Below, piece after piece: positions 7,304-12,948 of a stretch of DNA of 12,948 nt. Under the pieces are notes generated by a model that saw only the letters and a program-made list of their open reading frames with translations, made no database searches and had not been told where the DNA came from. A program made the position numbers and the translations under genes. Each line of letters opens with the position of its first letter. Position 1 is the stretch's first letter. The DNA is from Clostridiales bacterium (lineage in GTDB: Bacteria > Bacillota > Clostridia > Lachnospirales > WQUN01): the NCBI GenBank assembly GCA_031271275.1, contig JAISWA010000006.1, positions 1 to 12,948 on the forward strand, given 5' to 3'.

Positions 7304-7413
7304 GTCATTCTGGGTCGTAGGCGCTGTCATTCTGAGTCAAAGGTGCTGTCATTCTGAGCCGAAGGCATCGTCATTCTGAGCCGTAGGTGCTGTCATTCTG
7401 AGCCGAAGGCGAA
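7304..7413 (+). repeat. Five tandem copies of a 22-bp repeat
   Basis: GTCATTCTG occurs at 7304, 7326, 7348, 7370 and 7392, an exact 22-base period. The unit reads approximately GTCATTCTGAGCCGAAGGTG followed by CT. Variation is limited to a few positions: GGGTCGTAG in the first, GAGTCAAAG in the second, CATC before the fourth. The copies abut with no spacers, which rules out CRISPR. The last copy forms the left arm of the inverted-repeat element at 7390-7465. This repeat takes up the first half of the 345-bp gene-free stretch 7254-7598. Confidence 0.95.
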
Positions 7414-7465
7414 GAATCTGTTAAACGGTAAATTGAAAGATTCTTCGCTTCGCTCAGAATGACAG
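7390..7465. repeat. Inverted-repeat element (dispersed palindromic repeat)
   Basis: The left arm 7390-7419 and right arm 7438-7465 are reverse complements except for two extra bases in the left arm (GAGCCGAAGGCG against GAGCGAAGCG), with an 18-base loop. The right arm is the exact reverse complement of 2563-2590 inside rsmF. The arm core is the GTCATTCTGAGCGAAGCGAA type that is widespread in bacterial genomes as a short mobile or REP-like repeat. It could form a strong hairpin in RNA or DNA. Confidence 0.9.
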
Positions 7466-7504
7466 GGCCTGCCAGAACGAAAGCGGCGGCATCAAAACAT
7501 TAAG

Positions 7505-7532
7505 GCGTCCGGAATTTCCGGGCGTTTTTTTT
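7505..7532 (+). terminator. Rho-independent terminator
   Basis: CGTCCGG (7506-7512) pairs with CCGGGCG (7518-7524) with one G-U wobble and an AATTT loop, followed by eight T (7525-7532). It would end + strand transcription coming from the hypothetical gene and the repeat region, isolating the downstream operon. Confidence 0.8.
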
Positions 7533-7559
7533 GCTTTCGAAAAAGCCATATGATATATT
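7531..7559 (+). promoter_or_regulatory. Predicted sigma-A promoter for the oxidoreductase operon
   Basis: TTGCTT (7531-7536), a 17-bp spacer and TATATT (7554-7559), with TG one base before the -10 (extended -10). The -35 begins in the T-run of the terminator. Transcription would start near 7566, leaving a leader of about 30 nt before the ATG at 7599. Confidence 0.55.
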
Positions 7560-7598
7560 CGACATGAAAATTCACCGCGATAAGAGGAGGGCAACAAA

Positions 7599-8681
7599 AT
7601 GGCGGCAAAACTCAAAGCCGGCATAATCGGCTGCGGGGGCATCGCGTTCGGCAAGCATATGCCTTCGGTAAAACAAATACCGGAAGTCTCCATGGCCGCG
7701 TTCTGCGATATCGTCAGGGAACGCGCGGAAAAAGCCGCGAAGGAATACGGCGGGCGGGGCGCTAAAGTTTTTACGGATTACCGCGACCTGCTTAACGACA
7801 AATCCCTCGACGTGGTTTACGTGCTCACGCCGAACCGCGAGCATTCCTTTATGACAGTCGAGGCGCTAAACGCGGGCAAGCACGTCATGTGCGAGAAGCC
7901 GATGGCAAAAACCGCCAGGGAAGCCGGAGAAATGCTTGACGCGGCGAAGAAAAATAAAAAAATCCTGACCGTCGGCTACCAAAACCGGCAGGCCCCGCAG
8001 AACCTTCACCTTAAAAAACTGATAGAACGCGGCGACTTGGGGGAAATTTACTTCGCCAAAGCCCACGCCATACGCCGCCGCGCCGTGCCGACCTGGGGCG
8101 TTTTCCTCAACGAGGAGGAGCAGGGCGGCGGCCCGCTGATTGACATCGGCACCCACGCGTTGGATTTAACGCTGTGGCTGATGGACAATTACAAGCCCAA
8201 GACCGTAACGGGCAGCGTTTATAAAAAGCTCGGCGCGCACAGCGACAGCGGCAACGCCTGGGGGCCGTGGGACCCGAAGCAGTATACCGTTGAAGACTCG
8301 GCGTTCGGGTTTATCACCATGGAGGACGGCGCGACCGTGATATTGGAATCCAGTTGGGCGCTTAACACGTTGGAGGTTGGCGAGGCGCAGACTACGCTGT
8401 GCGGCACCAAGGCGGGGGCGGACACCCGCGACGGGCTGCGTATCAACAGCGACGACCTCGGCAGGCTGATTGTCACAAAGCCTGAGCTGAGCGCGGGGGG
8501 CGCCGCTTTTTACTCCGGCGCCGCCACGGACATGAACGTACTGGAACAGCGCGTGTTTTACGACGCGGTGACAGGCGGCTCGCCGCTTACGGTGCTGCCC
8601 GAGCAGGCGTATGTGGTCACGCAGATTTTGGAAGCGGTTTATGAATCCGCGAAGACGGGCAAACCGGTTAATTTTAAATAA
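7599..8681 (+). CDS. Gfo/Idh/MocA family NAD(P)-dependent oxidoreductase
   Basis: Dehydrogenase-type enzyme of 360 residues, probably oxidising or reducing a hydroxyl of a sugar, cyclitol or glycoside. The Rossmann start GIIGCGGIA at 8-16 binds NAD(P). VMCEKPMAKT at 97-105 contains the family EKP motif with catalytic K100. The second domain has GGGPLIDIGTHALDL at 176-190 with the D182-x-G-x-H186 signature. No signal peptide, so cytoplasmic. The ATG is preceded by AGAGGAGGG at ideal spacing. It is first in a tight + strand group (14 nt to the isomerase gene). Pairing with a xylose-isomerase-like TIM barrel is common for inositol-type or 3-keto-glycoside pathways, so the substrate may be of that kind, but the sequence does not show which. 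Family secure, substrate unknown. Confidence 0.93.
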   Translation: MAAKLKAGIIGCGGIAFGKHMPSVKQIPEVSMAAFCDIVRERAEKAAKEYGGRGAKVFTDYRDLLNDKSLDVVYVLTPNREHSFMTVEALNAGKHVMCEKPMAKTAREAGEMLDAAKKNKKILTVGYQNRQAPQNLHLKKLIERGDLGEIYFAKAHAIRRRAVPTWGVFLNEEEQGGGPLIDIGTHALDLTLWLMDNYKPKTVTGSVYKKLGAHSDSGNAWGPWDPKQYTVEDSAFGFITMEDGATVILESSWALNTLEVGEAQTTLCGTKAGADTRDGLRINSDDLGRLIVTKPELSAGGAAFYSGAATDMNVLEQRVFYDAVTGGSPLTVLPEQAYVVTQILEAVYESAKTGKPVNFK

Positions 8682-8695
8682 AGAGGAGATTCCCC

Positions 8696-9661
8696 ATGAA
8701 GCTTGGTGTATTGACCGTGCCGCTTTCTTCAAAGCCGGTGGCGGAAGCGTTGGAATACTTGGCGGGGCTTGGCGTTCAAGCCGTGGAAATCGGAACCGGC
8801 GGAGCGCCGGGGAACGCGCACCTTGACCCGGCGGCCGCGCTCGGCGACCCGGCGGTGCTTGAAAATTTAAGCGCCGCGCTGCGAAAGAATCATCTGACCG
8901 TAAGCGCGTTAAGCGTCCACGGGAACCCCGTCCACCCCAACCCGGAAATCGCGGGGAAAGACCATGCCGATTTTGTCAGTACGCTGAAAGTCGCGCAAAA
9001 GCTCGGCATAGACACGGTAATCACTTTCTCCGGCTGCCCGGGCGACCGGCAAAACGCCAAGCACCCCAACTGGGTGACCTGCGCGTGGCCGCCGGAATAC
9101 CTCGACGTTTTAAAATTTCAATGGGAAGAAGTGCTCATCCCGTACTGGAAAAAAACTGCCGCCCTCGCCGCCGAATACGGCGTGACAAAAATCGCGTTGG
9201 AAATGCACCCAGGCTTTTGCGTTTACAACCCGGGCACGCTGCTCAGGCTCCGCGAGGCGGTGGGTCCTGCGATTGGCGCCAACTTCGACCCGAGCCATTT
9301 GTATTGGCAGGGGATTCAACCCGTGGAGGCAATCAAGGCGATGAAAGGCGCTATCCACCATTTCCACGCAAAAGACACCCGGGTGGACGCGTTCAACACG
9401 GCGGTCAACGGTGTGCTCGACACTTCCCCGTATGACGGCGCGCTGAACCGCTCGTGGATTTTCCGCACGGTCGGTTACGGGCATGACGAACTGGAATGGC
9501 GCTCGATTATTTCCGCGTTGAAGGCGTCCGGCTATGACGGCGCGGTCAGCATCGAGCACGAGGACTGCCTGATGTCCGTCGAGGAAGGGCTTGAAAAAGC
9601 GATCGCGTTTTTAAAACCGTTGCTCATTTACCAAGCGCCGGCGGAGATGTGGTGGGCGTGA
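8696..9661 (+). CDS. Sugar phosphate isomerase/epimerase-type TIM barrel (AP endonuclease family 2 fold)
   Basis: Metal-dependent isomerase, epimerase or dehydratase of the xylose-isomerase-like superfamily, 321 residues, cytoplasmic. Likely metal and substrate residues occur in the usual order on successive strands: E169 in IALEMHPG, D198 and H201 in NFDPSHL, H224 in HFHAKD, and E287 in VSIEHED. The WQGI segment at 204-207 and the HxKD motif are typical of IolE/Hyi-like members that act on keto-sugars or inosose. The ATG follows AGAGGAG, 14 nt after the oxidoreductase stop, so the two are almost certainly cotranscribed and act in the same pathway. The stop lies inside the start region of the HD-domain gene. 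It could equally be an epimerase or a dehydratase; I make no substrate call. Confidence 0.9.
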   Translation: MKLGVLTVPLSSKPVAEALEYLAGLGVQAVEIGTGGAPGNAHLDPAAALGDPAVLENLSAALRKNHLTVSALSVHGNPVHPNPEIAGKDHADFVSTLKVAQKLGIDTVITFSGCPGDRQNAKHPNWVTCAWPPEYLDVLKFQWEEVLIPYWKKTAALAAEYGVTKIALEMHPGFCVYNPGTLLRLREAVGPAIGANFDPSHLYWQGIQPVEAIKAMKGAIHHFHAKDTRVDAFNTAVNGVLDTSPYDGALNRSWIFRTVGYGHDELEWRSIISALKASGYDGAVSIEHEDCLMSVEEGLEKAIAFLKPLLIYQAPAEMWWA

Positions 9662-10461
9662 GGCGTTTTTTTCAGGCGTGGTTTGAGGGCTATACTTCCG
9701 AAATGCGCCGGCTCGTCCCGCCAAACGACGAGGACACGTTGGACGAATTTGACATGAAAGTGGAACACACCTACAAAGTGCGCGATGAAGCCGAGGATAT
9801 CGCCCGTTGGCTCGGGTTGGAGGGTCGTTATTTTGAAACCGCATCCCTGTGCGGATTGTTTCACGACCTGGGAAGGTTTGAGCAGGCGGTGCGTTTCGGG
9901 AGCATGGACGACAAAATAACGGGTTCCCACGCGGACTGGAGCGAGTATGTCTTTAACGAAAAAGTCCCGAAAGACCTTCTGACCGTGGAGGAACGGGAGT
10001 TGATCGCTTCCGCGCTTCGTTATCATAATTTGTTTGCGTTACCGGACGGGTTGGACGAAAAAACCTTACGCTACGCGCAACTAACCCGCGACGCTGATAA
10101 ACTGGATATCTTCCGGCATGTTCTGGCGCTGAGGGAGGAGAAGGAGAAACGCAAATTCCGTTTTGTGCAGTACGAAACGGAAGGGGATTTGCGGACGGAA
10201 TTGTTCGAAGCGGTTATGCGCGGCGAAAATTTGAATTCTTCATGCGTAAAAACGCGTACCGACAGGCTGCTGTTGGAAATCAGCCTTGTTTTTGATTTAT
10301 GCTTCGGGATTTCATTTCAGAAAACGTTGGACATGCGGTTTGTGGAGCGCAGGCTTAGGGTTGACCCCTTGGAAAAAGAGAAAGCCTCTTATGATGAGAG
10401 GCTTCTGTGGCTGACGGAGTCTGTTTTGGCGTATATGCGGGAACGGACGGGGTACTTATGA
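9652..10461 (+). CDS. HD-domain metal-dependent phosphohydrolase
   Basis: Predicted phosphohydrolase of the HD superfamily (269 residues from this start), cytoplasmic. Visible metal-ligand pattern: H39 (KVEHTYKV), H71-D72 (GLFHDLGRFEQ), H93 (TGSHADWS), H125 (ALRYHNLF) and D149 (TRDADKLD). This H...HD...H...H...D order and the DADKLDIF text resemble stand-alone HD proteins of Clostridia whose substrates are unknown. Three GTG codons could start it: 9649, 9652 and 9658. GGAG at 9643-9646 lies 5 nt before 9652 and 11 nt before 9658; 9649 is too close. 9658 gives a GTGA overlap with the upstream stop. All options overlap the isomerase gene, so coupling is likely. The substrate may be a nucleotide or sugar phosphate from the same pathway, but that is inference from position only. 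Confidence 0.82.
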   Translation: MGVRRFFQAWFEGYTSEMRRLVPPNDEDTLDEFDMKVEHTYKVRDEAEDIARWLGLEGRYFETASLCGLFHDLGRFEQAVRFGSMDDKITGSHADWSEYVFNEKVPKDLLTVEERELIASALRYHNLFALPDGLDEKTLRYAQLTRDADKLDIFRHVLALREEKEKRKFRFVQYETEGDLRTELFEAVMRGENLNSSCVKTRTDRLLLEISLVFDLCFGISFQKTLDMRFVERRLRVDPLEKEKASYDERLLWLTESVLAYMRERTGYL

Positions 10462-10469
10462 ACGCTTTT

Positions 10470-10607
10470 TTATTCTGATTCTTCTTTTAAGGTTGGCTTA
10501 TCCATTTGGGACATATAATCAATAATTTTATTTACTTCTTCATCCGCCCCAACCTTCACCAATGCCTTAAGCGCCATGCCCAGTAGGGTACGTTCTTTCG
10601 CTGTCAT
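10470..10607 (-). CDS. Possible 45-aa small protein downstream of the tRNA
   Basis: The minus-strand ATG at 10607 is preceded by AAAGGGG with 7 nt spacing and opens 45 codons to TAA. The peptide (MTAKERTLLGMALKALVKVG, then acidic residues, ending KEESE) is soluble, with one probable amphipathic helix at about 4-35. The frame stays open upstream through the tRNA, but that part is not coding. It starts 36 bases after the tRNA end with no terminator between, so it may share the tRNA promoter. Its stop is 8 nt from the convergent HD gene stop. I do not recognise it; a chance ORF remains possible. Confidence 0.45.
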   Translation of the reverse strand: MTAKERTLLGMALKALVKVGADEEVNKIIDYMSQMDKPTLKEESE

Positions 10608-10642
10608 TCCGGTACCCCTTTCTGAATCTCTGTATAGCACTA

Positions 10643-10715
10643 TGGGCGATGAGGGACTCAAACCCACGACTTCCACCACGTCAAGATGGCACTCTATCAA
10701 CTGAGTTAATCGCCC
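10643..10715 (-). tRNA. tRNA-Val (anticodon GAC)
   Basis: On the minus strand, 73 nt fold into a full cloverleaf: acceptor GGGCGAT/ATCGCCC fully paired, D stem ACTC/GAGT, anticodon stem CCATC/GGTGG with loop TTGACGT (anticodon GAC, reads GUC and GUU Val codons), five-base variable loop, T stem GTGGG/CCCTC with one T-T mismatch, discriminator A. CCA is not encoded. Unusual bases: position 10-25 is A-U instead of G-C, position 19 is A instead of G, and position 56 is U instead of C, so the 19-56 pair appears to be changed on both sides. A near-consensus promoter ends about 6 nt upstream of the transcript start. Probably functional, but the changes make it atypical. Confidence 0.88.
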
Positions 10716-10727
10716 GAAACGACGTAA

Positions 10728-10756
10728 ATAATACCATCCGGGTCAAAGCCTGTCAA
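10728..10756 (-). promoter_or_regulatory. Strong sigma-A promoter for the tRNA
   Basis: On the minus strand TTGACA (10756-10751), a 17-bp spacer and TATTAT (10733-10728) are nearly consensus. The start would be near 10721, giving a leader of about 6 nt before the mature tRNA 5' end at 10715. Confidence 0.85.
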
Positions 10757-10770
10757 CGATTATTGACAGG
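10749..10770. promoter_or_regulatory. 22-bp inverted repeat joining two divergent -35 boxes
   Basis: CCTGTCAA (10749-10756) and TTGACAGG (10763-10770) are exact reverse complements around CGATTA. Each arm contains a TTGACA -35 element, one for each strand. The dyad could be a shared operator or simply the result of two strong promoters back to back. Confidence 0.75.
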
Positions 10771-10791
10771 GTAGGGCACAAAGAATAGACT
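10763..10791 (+). promoter_or_regulatory. Predicted sigma-A promoter for the Uma2/sugar-transferase pair
   Basis: TTGACA (10763-10768), a 17-bp spacer and TAGACT (10786-10791, four of six consensus bases). Transcription would begin near 10798, about 20 nt before the GTG start at 10817. Confidence 0.55.
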
Positions 10792-10816
10792 GTTGCCGGT
10801 CGGAGGAGGCGATTAC

Positions 10817-11395
10817 GTGGATTCGTCGGCTCAGGAATTAAAGGTATATACGTATGGCGATTATTTGAAATTTGAAGACCATGCCCGCTGCGAAATTATA
10901 GGCGGCGTAATCTATAACATGTCTCCGGCTCCAAGGTCGCGGCATCAGCAAGTGCTTTGGCGGTTGAGCAATCAAATTGGGAATTACTTCGAAGGCAAAA
11001 CGTGTCAGATGTTTATCGCTCCGTTTGATGTGCGGCTCCCTAAACCCGGCGAAAAAAGTTTATCTGCCACCAACGTGGTGCAGCCGGATATCGTGGTCGT
11101 CTGCGACCCCAAAAAAATTGATTTCCGGGGCTGCAAAGGCGTGCCGGATTGGATAATAGAAATAACCTCGCCCTCCACCGCAAAAACGGACCGGCGTTTA
11201 AAATTTATGTTGTATGAGGAAACCGGCGTGAAGGAGTATTGGATTGTGAACCCTGAAAAGAACACGCTCAGCGTTTTTATCCGTGAAAAAGACGGAATGT
11301 ATGGTTCCGAGATGGTTTTTGCCGAGCACCAAAGCGTCGCGCCTTCGTCGTTCCCCGAGCTGCGGGTGGATTTAAACAGGGTGTTTGTGAAGTAA
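10817..11395 (+). CDS. Uma2 family (DUF820) PD-(D/E)XK nuclease-like protein
   Basis: Predicted restriction-endonuclease-fold protein of 192 residues. The N-terminus YTYGDYLKFED (11-21) followed by CEIIGGVIYNMSPAP (25-39) and H43 is the classic Uma2 opening. Candidate active-site residues are D91 (QPDIVVV), E115 (DWIIEITSPSTAKTD) and K123 or K129 further on; KEYWIVNPEKNTLSVF is the usual C-terminal core text. I chose GTG 10817 because GGAGGAGG ends 7 nt before it; an upstream TTG at 10793 keeps the frame open but has no site and would lie almost on the predicted transcription start. The stop overlaps the next gene by one base (TAATG). Uma2 proteins are abundant in cyanobacteria and other lineages, often in many copies, and their biological role is unknown, so nuclease activity is a family inference. 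Confidence 0.88.
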   Translation: MDSSAQELKVYTYGDYLKFEDHARCEIIGGVIYNMSPAPRSRHQQVLWRLSNQIGNYFEGKTCQMFIAPFDVRLPKPGEKSLSATNVVQPDIVVVCDPKKIDFRGCKGVPDWIIEITSPSTAKTDRRLKFMLYEETGVKEYWIVNPEKNTLSVFIREKDGMYGSEMVFAEHQSVAPSSFPELRVDLNRVFVK

Positions 11396-12831
11396 TGAAA
11401 AATAATTCCCAAGCCTATCAAATATTTAAAATATTTATCGTTTTCGCGGACGTATTAATTTTATGCGGCTGCATCCTGATTGCGCTGTATTTCCCCCTGC
11501 CTTGGGTCGCTTCCAATTTGGAAGAAAGAAACATACAGGACATCAGCCGGGTGCTGCCGTTTATTTGCGTTGGCGGCGTTTTTTTGCTGTACGTCTACAA
11601 CCTGTATTCCGACCCGGGCCGGTCCGTGTTTGACATCGTCTACTCGGTCATCCTCGTGGTTTTATTTTTAACCGTCATCACCATGGCGCTTTCGTTTTTC
11701 CTGCGGAGTTCCGCCTTCCCGCGTACCATTATCGCGTATAACGCCGGTTTGCAGGCGGTGCTTTTGACGTTATGGCGTATTTCCGCCTTGTATATTGGAA
11801 GGAAGCTGCACGGAAAGCAAACGGTTTTAATCGTGGGACACGAGCCCGAGACACAGGAAATCGCGAAAAAAATCCTGCTTACCCCCGGAAGTTTATACGA
11901 AATAAAATACCTTTTTGACCTGAGCAAGGATTATAAAATTATGCGCAAGCTGATCCAAAACGTGGATCAGGTTTTTATCTGCCCGAATATCACGCCGAAG
12001 GAACGCCAGAAAATCTTTTCAAGCTGCGTCGCGCTTAACACCAATATTTTTATGATCCCCACCCTCTTTGAAATCAGCGTAAAAAACGCCGCCCTGCAAA
12101 ATTTCGACGACATGCCCGCCTTCCGGATAGGTCAAATCAAGCTCACATGGGAGCAAAAGACCGTAAAGCGTTTATTTGATATTATTTTTTCAGTCGTCAG
12201 TCTTGTTTTGACCTCCCCCATCCTATTGATTTCCGCGATAGCCATAAAACTGGATTCCCCCGGTCCGGTATTCTACCGGCAGGAACGAATCACTGAAAAT
12301 AACAGGGTTTTTAAGGTGATAAAGCTGCGAACCATGCAGAACGGCGCGGAGGAATTGACCGGCTCGGTGCTCGCCGCCGAGAACGACCCCCGTATCACGA
12401 AGGTGGGCGCGTTTCTTCGCGCGACCCGCGTGGACGAGCTGCCGCAGTTTATCAACGTGTTTCTGGGGGACATGAGCGTGGTCGGTCCCCGCCCCGAACG
12501 ACCGATTTTTACGGAGCAGTTTAAAATGGAGCAGCCGGACTACGACTACCGCTCGGCGGTGAAGGCGGGGATTACGGGGTACGCGCAGGTGATGGGGAAG
12601 TATACGACAAGCTTTACAGACAAGCTGAGATATGATTTAATGTATATACGCAATTATTCGCTTTGGCTCGACATTACGTTGGTTATTCAGACAATAAAGG
12701 TGTTGTTTACGAAGCAGGCGGCGGTTGGAGTGGTGGATGATTATACATTCAAAGATTCATTAGCTATGAAGAATATAAGGTTAGTGCATAGAGATGGATA
12801 CGATGAGGCGTTAAAAGCTGGTTCAGTATAG
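11395..12831 (+). CDS. Exopolysaccharide polyprenyl glycosylphosphotransferase (sugar transferase)
   Basis: Membrane enzyme that moves a sugar-1-phosphate from a nucleotide sugar to undecaprenyl phosphate, the first step of exopolysaccharide, capsule or O-antigen repeat synthesis. The 478 residues show helices at about 11-33, 53-70, 84-104 and 112-130, a Rossmann-like CoA-binding-type domain at about 140-245, a hydrophobic segment at 263-285 and the catalytic domain: DSPGPVFYRQERI (287-299), KVIKLRTM (307-314), RVDELPQFINVFLGDMSVVG (345-364; D347, E348), GPRPERP (364-370) and AGITGYAQV (391-399). This is the full WbaP/WcaJ/TIGR03025-like layout. The sugar (glucose, galactose or other) cannot be read from sequence. 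The ATG overlaps the Uma2 stop (TAATG). A partial gene follows 10 nt later, as expected in a polysaccharide cluster that continues outside the window. Confidence 0.94.
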   Translation: MKNNSQAYQIFKIFIVFADVLILCGCILIALYFPLPWVASNLEERNIQDISRVLPFICVGGVFLLYVYNLYSDPGRSVFDIVYSVILVVLFLTVITMALSFFLRSSAFPRTIIAYNAGLQAVLLTLWRISALYIGRKLHGKQTVLIVGHEPETQEIAKKILLTPGSLYEIKYLFDLSKDYKIMRKLIQNVDQVFICPNITPKERQKIFSSCVALNTNIFMIPTLFEISVKNAALQNFDDMPAFRIGQIKLTWEQKTVKRLFDIIFSVVSLVLTSPILLISAIAIKLDSPGPVFYRQERITENNRVFKVIKLRTMQNGAEELTGSVLAAENDPRITKVGAFLRATRVDELPQFINVFLGDMSVVGPRPERPIFTEQFKMEQPDYDYRSAVKAGITGYAQVMGKYTTSFTDKLRYDLMYIRNYSLWLDITLVIQTIKVLFTKQAAVGVVDDYTFKDSLAMKNIRLVHRDGYDEALKAGSV

Positions 12832-12841
12832 GAGATTGCAA

Positions 12842-12948
12842 ATGATTGGAATCTTAACTTATGATATCCCGCACAGGAAAACATACGACACCCTTTGCCT
12901 GTTAAAAGCACACAAAATGGGGGGGGGGGGGGTAAACTTTTCCAAACA
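12842..12948 (+). CDS. Start of an unidentified gene, 3'-truncated by the window edge
   Basis: ATG 12842 follows TAGGAG (about 7 nt spacing) and opens a frame to the window end (35 codons visible). The visible N-terminus MIGILTYDIPHRKTYDTLCL looks like the first beta-strand and helix of a nucleotide-binding or formyltransferase-type fold seen in polysaccharide clusters, but too little is present to name it. A run of 14 G at 12919-12932 lies within the frame; if its length is wrong, all residues after it are wrong. Probably in the operon of the sugar transferase. Confidence 0.6.
   Translation, partial: MIGILTYDIPHRKTYDTLCLLKAHKMGGGGVNFSK
12919..12932 (+). repeat. Run of 14 G near the window end
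   Basis: Fourteen consecutive G lie 16 bases before the last base, inside the start of the final gene. In the current frame it encodes four glycines. One length change leads to a TAA immediately after the run, another to a different open frame. Could be a contingency tract or a sequencing/assembly artefact. Confidence 0.9.

Noticed and set aside
7304..7465. Possible CRISPR array
   Set aside because: The 22-bp units are directly adjacent with no spacers, the final part is an inverted repeat, and no cas gene is present.
10600..10609. GCTGTCATTC match to the dispersed repeat
   Set aside because: Only about ten bases match and they begin the 45-aa ORF on the other strand; no further arm sequence follows, so it is likely chance.
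10608..10700. Longer 76-codon version of the minus-strand small ORF
   Set aside because: Its first part reads through the tRNA, and only the ATG at 10607 has a ribosome binding site.

Overview
The window looks like a contig fragment from a Gram-positive, Clostridia-like bacterium, probably uncultured. It opens inside thrS and breaks off inside a gene start next to a 14-G run. The lineage call rests on two families typical of Firmicutes (a TIGR04086/YrzE-type membrane protein and a YlmC/YmxH PRC-barrel protein), strong AGGAGG-type ribosome binding sites, GTG starts and overlapping stop/start pairs. The coding sequence is fairly GC-rich by eye. I cannot name the species. Every large gene is on the + strand. 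Only a tRNA and one possible small gene are on the - strand.

Layout: (1) 1-3188, housekeeping: 3' part of threonyl-tRNA synthetase, then an overlapping RsmF-type 16S rRNA m5C methyltransferase gene that carries an in-frame repeat insertion. (2) 3189-3429, an intergenic region filled by a roughly 200-bp imperfect palindrome. (3) 3430-4905, threonine synthase. (4) 4906-6470, an AT-rich hairpin followed by a tight cluster: TIGR04086 membrane protein, undecaprenyl-diphosphatase UppP, YlmC/YmxH protein. (5) 6546-7253, an unrecognised Lys-rich protein. (6) 7254-7598, a non-coding stretch with a 24-bp dyad, five tandem 22-bp repeats ending in an inverted-repeat element, a Rho-independent terminator and a promoter. 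(7) 7599-10461, an apparent operon: Gfo/Idh/MocA oxidoreductase, sugar isomerase/epimerase-type TIM barrel, HD-domain phosphohydrolase. (8) 10470-10791, a - strand tRNA-Val(GAC), a possible 45-aa gene behind it, and a pair of divergent promoters whose -35 boxes form one inverted repeat. (9) 10817-12948, a Uma2-family nuclease-like gene overlapping an exopolysaccharide-type sugar-phosphate transferase gene, then the start of another gene.

How the genes relate: UppP recycles undecaprenyl phosphate, the lipid carrier the sugar transferase at 11395 loads with its first sugar, although the two genes are about 5 kb apart. The oxidoreductase/isomerase pair suggests catabolism or remodelling of a sugar, cyclitol or glycoside of unknown identity.

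I found no defence island, CRISPR array or clearly new multi-gene system. The unusual content is in the non-coding DNA: a dispersed 28-nt repeat present both inside rsmF (27-bp tandem period, frame-preserving) and in an intergenic region (22-bp period, not frame-preserving); the large palindrome before thrC; a tRNA with an apparent compensatory 19-56 change; and the divergent promoter dyad. No database or folding program was available, so all family names come from motif reading.
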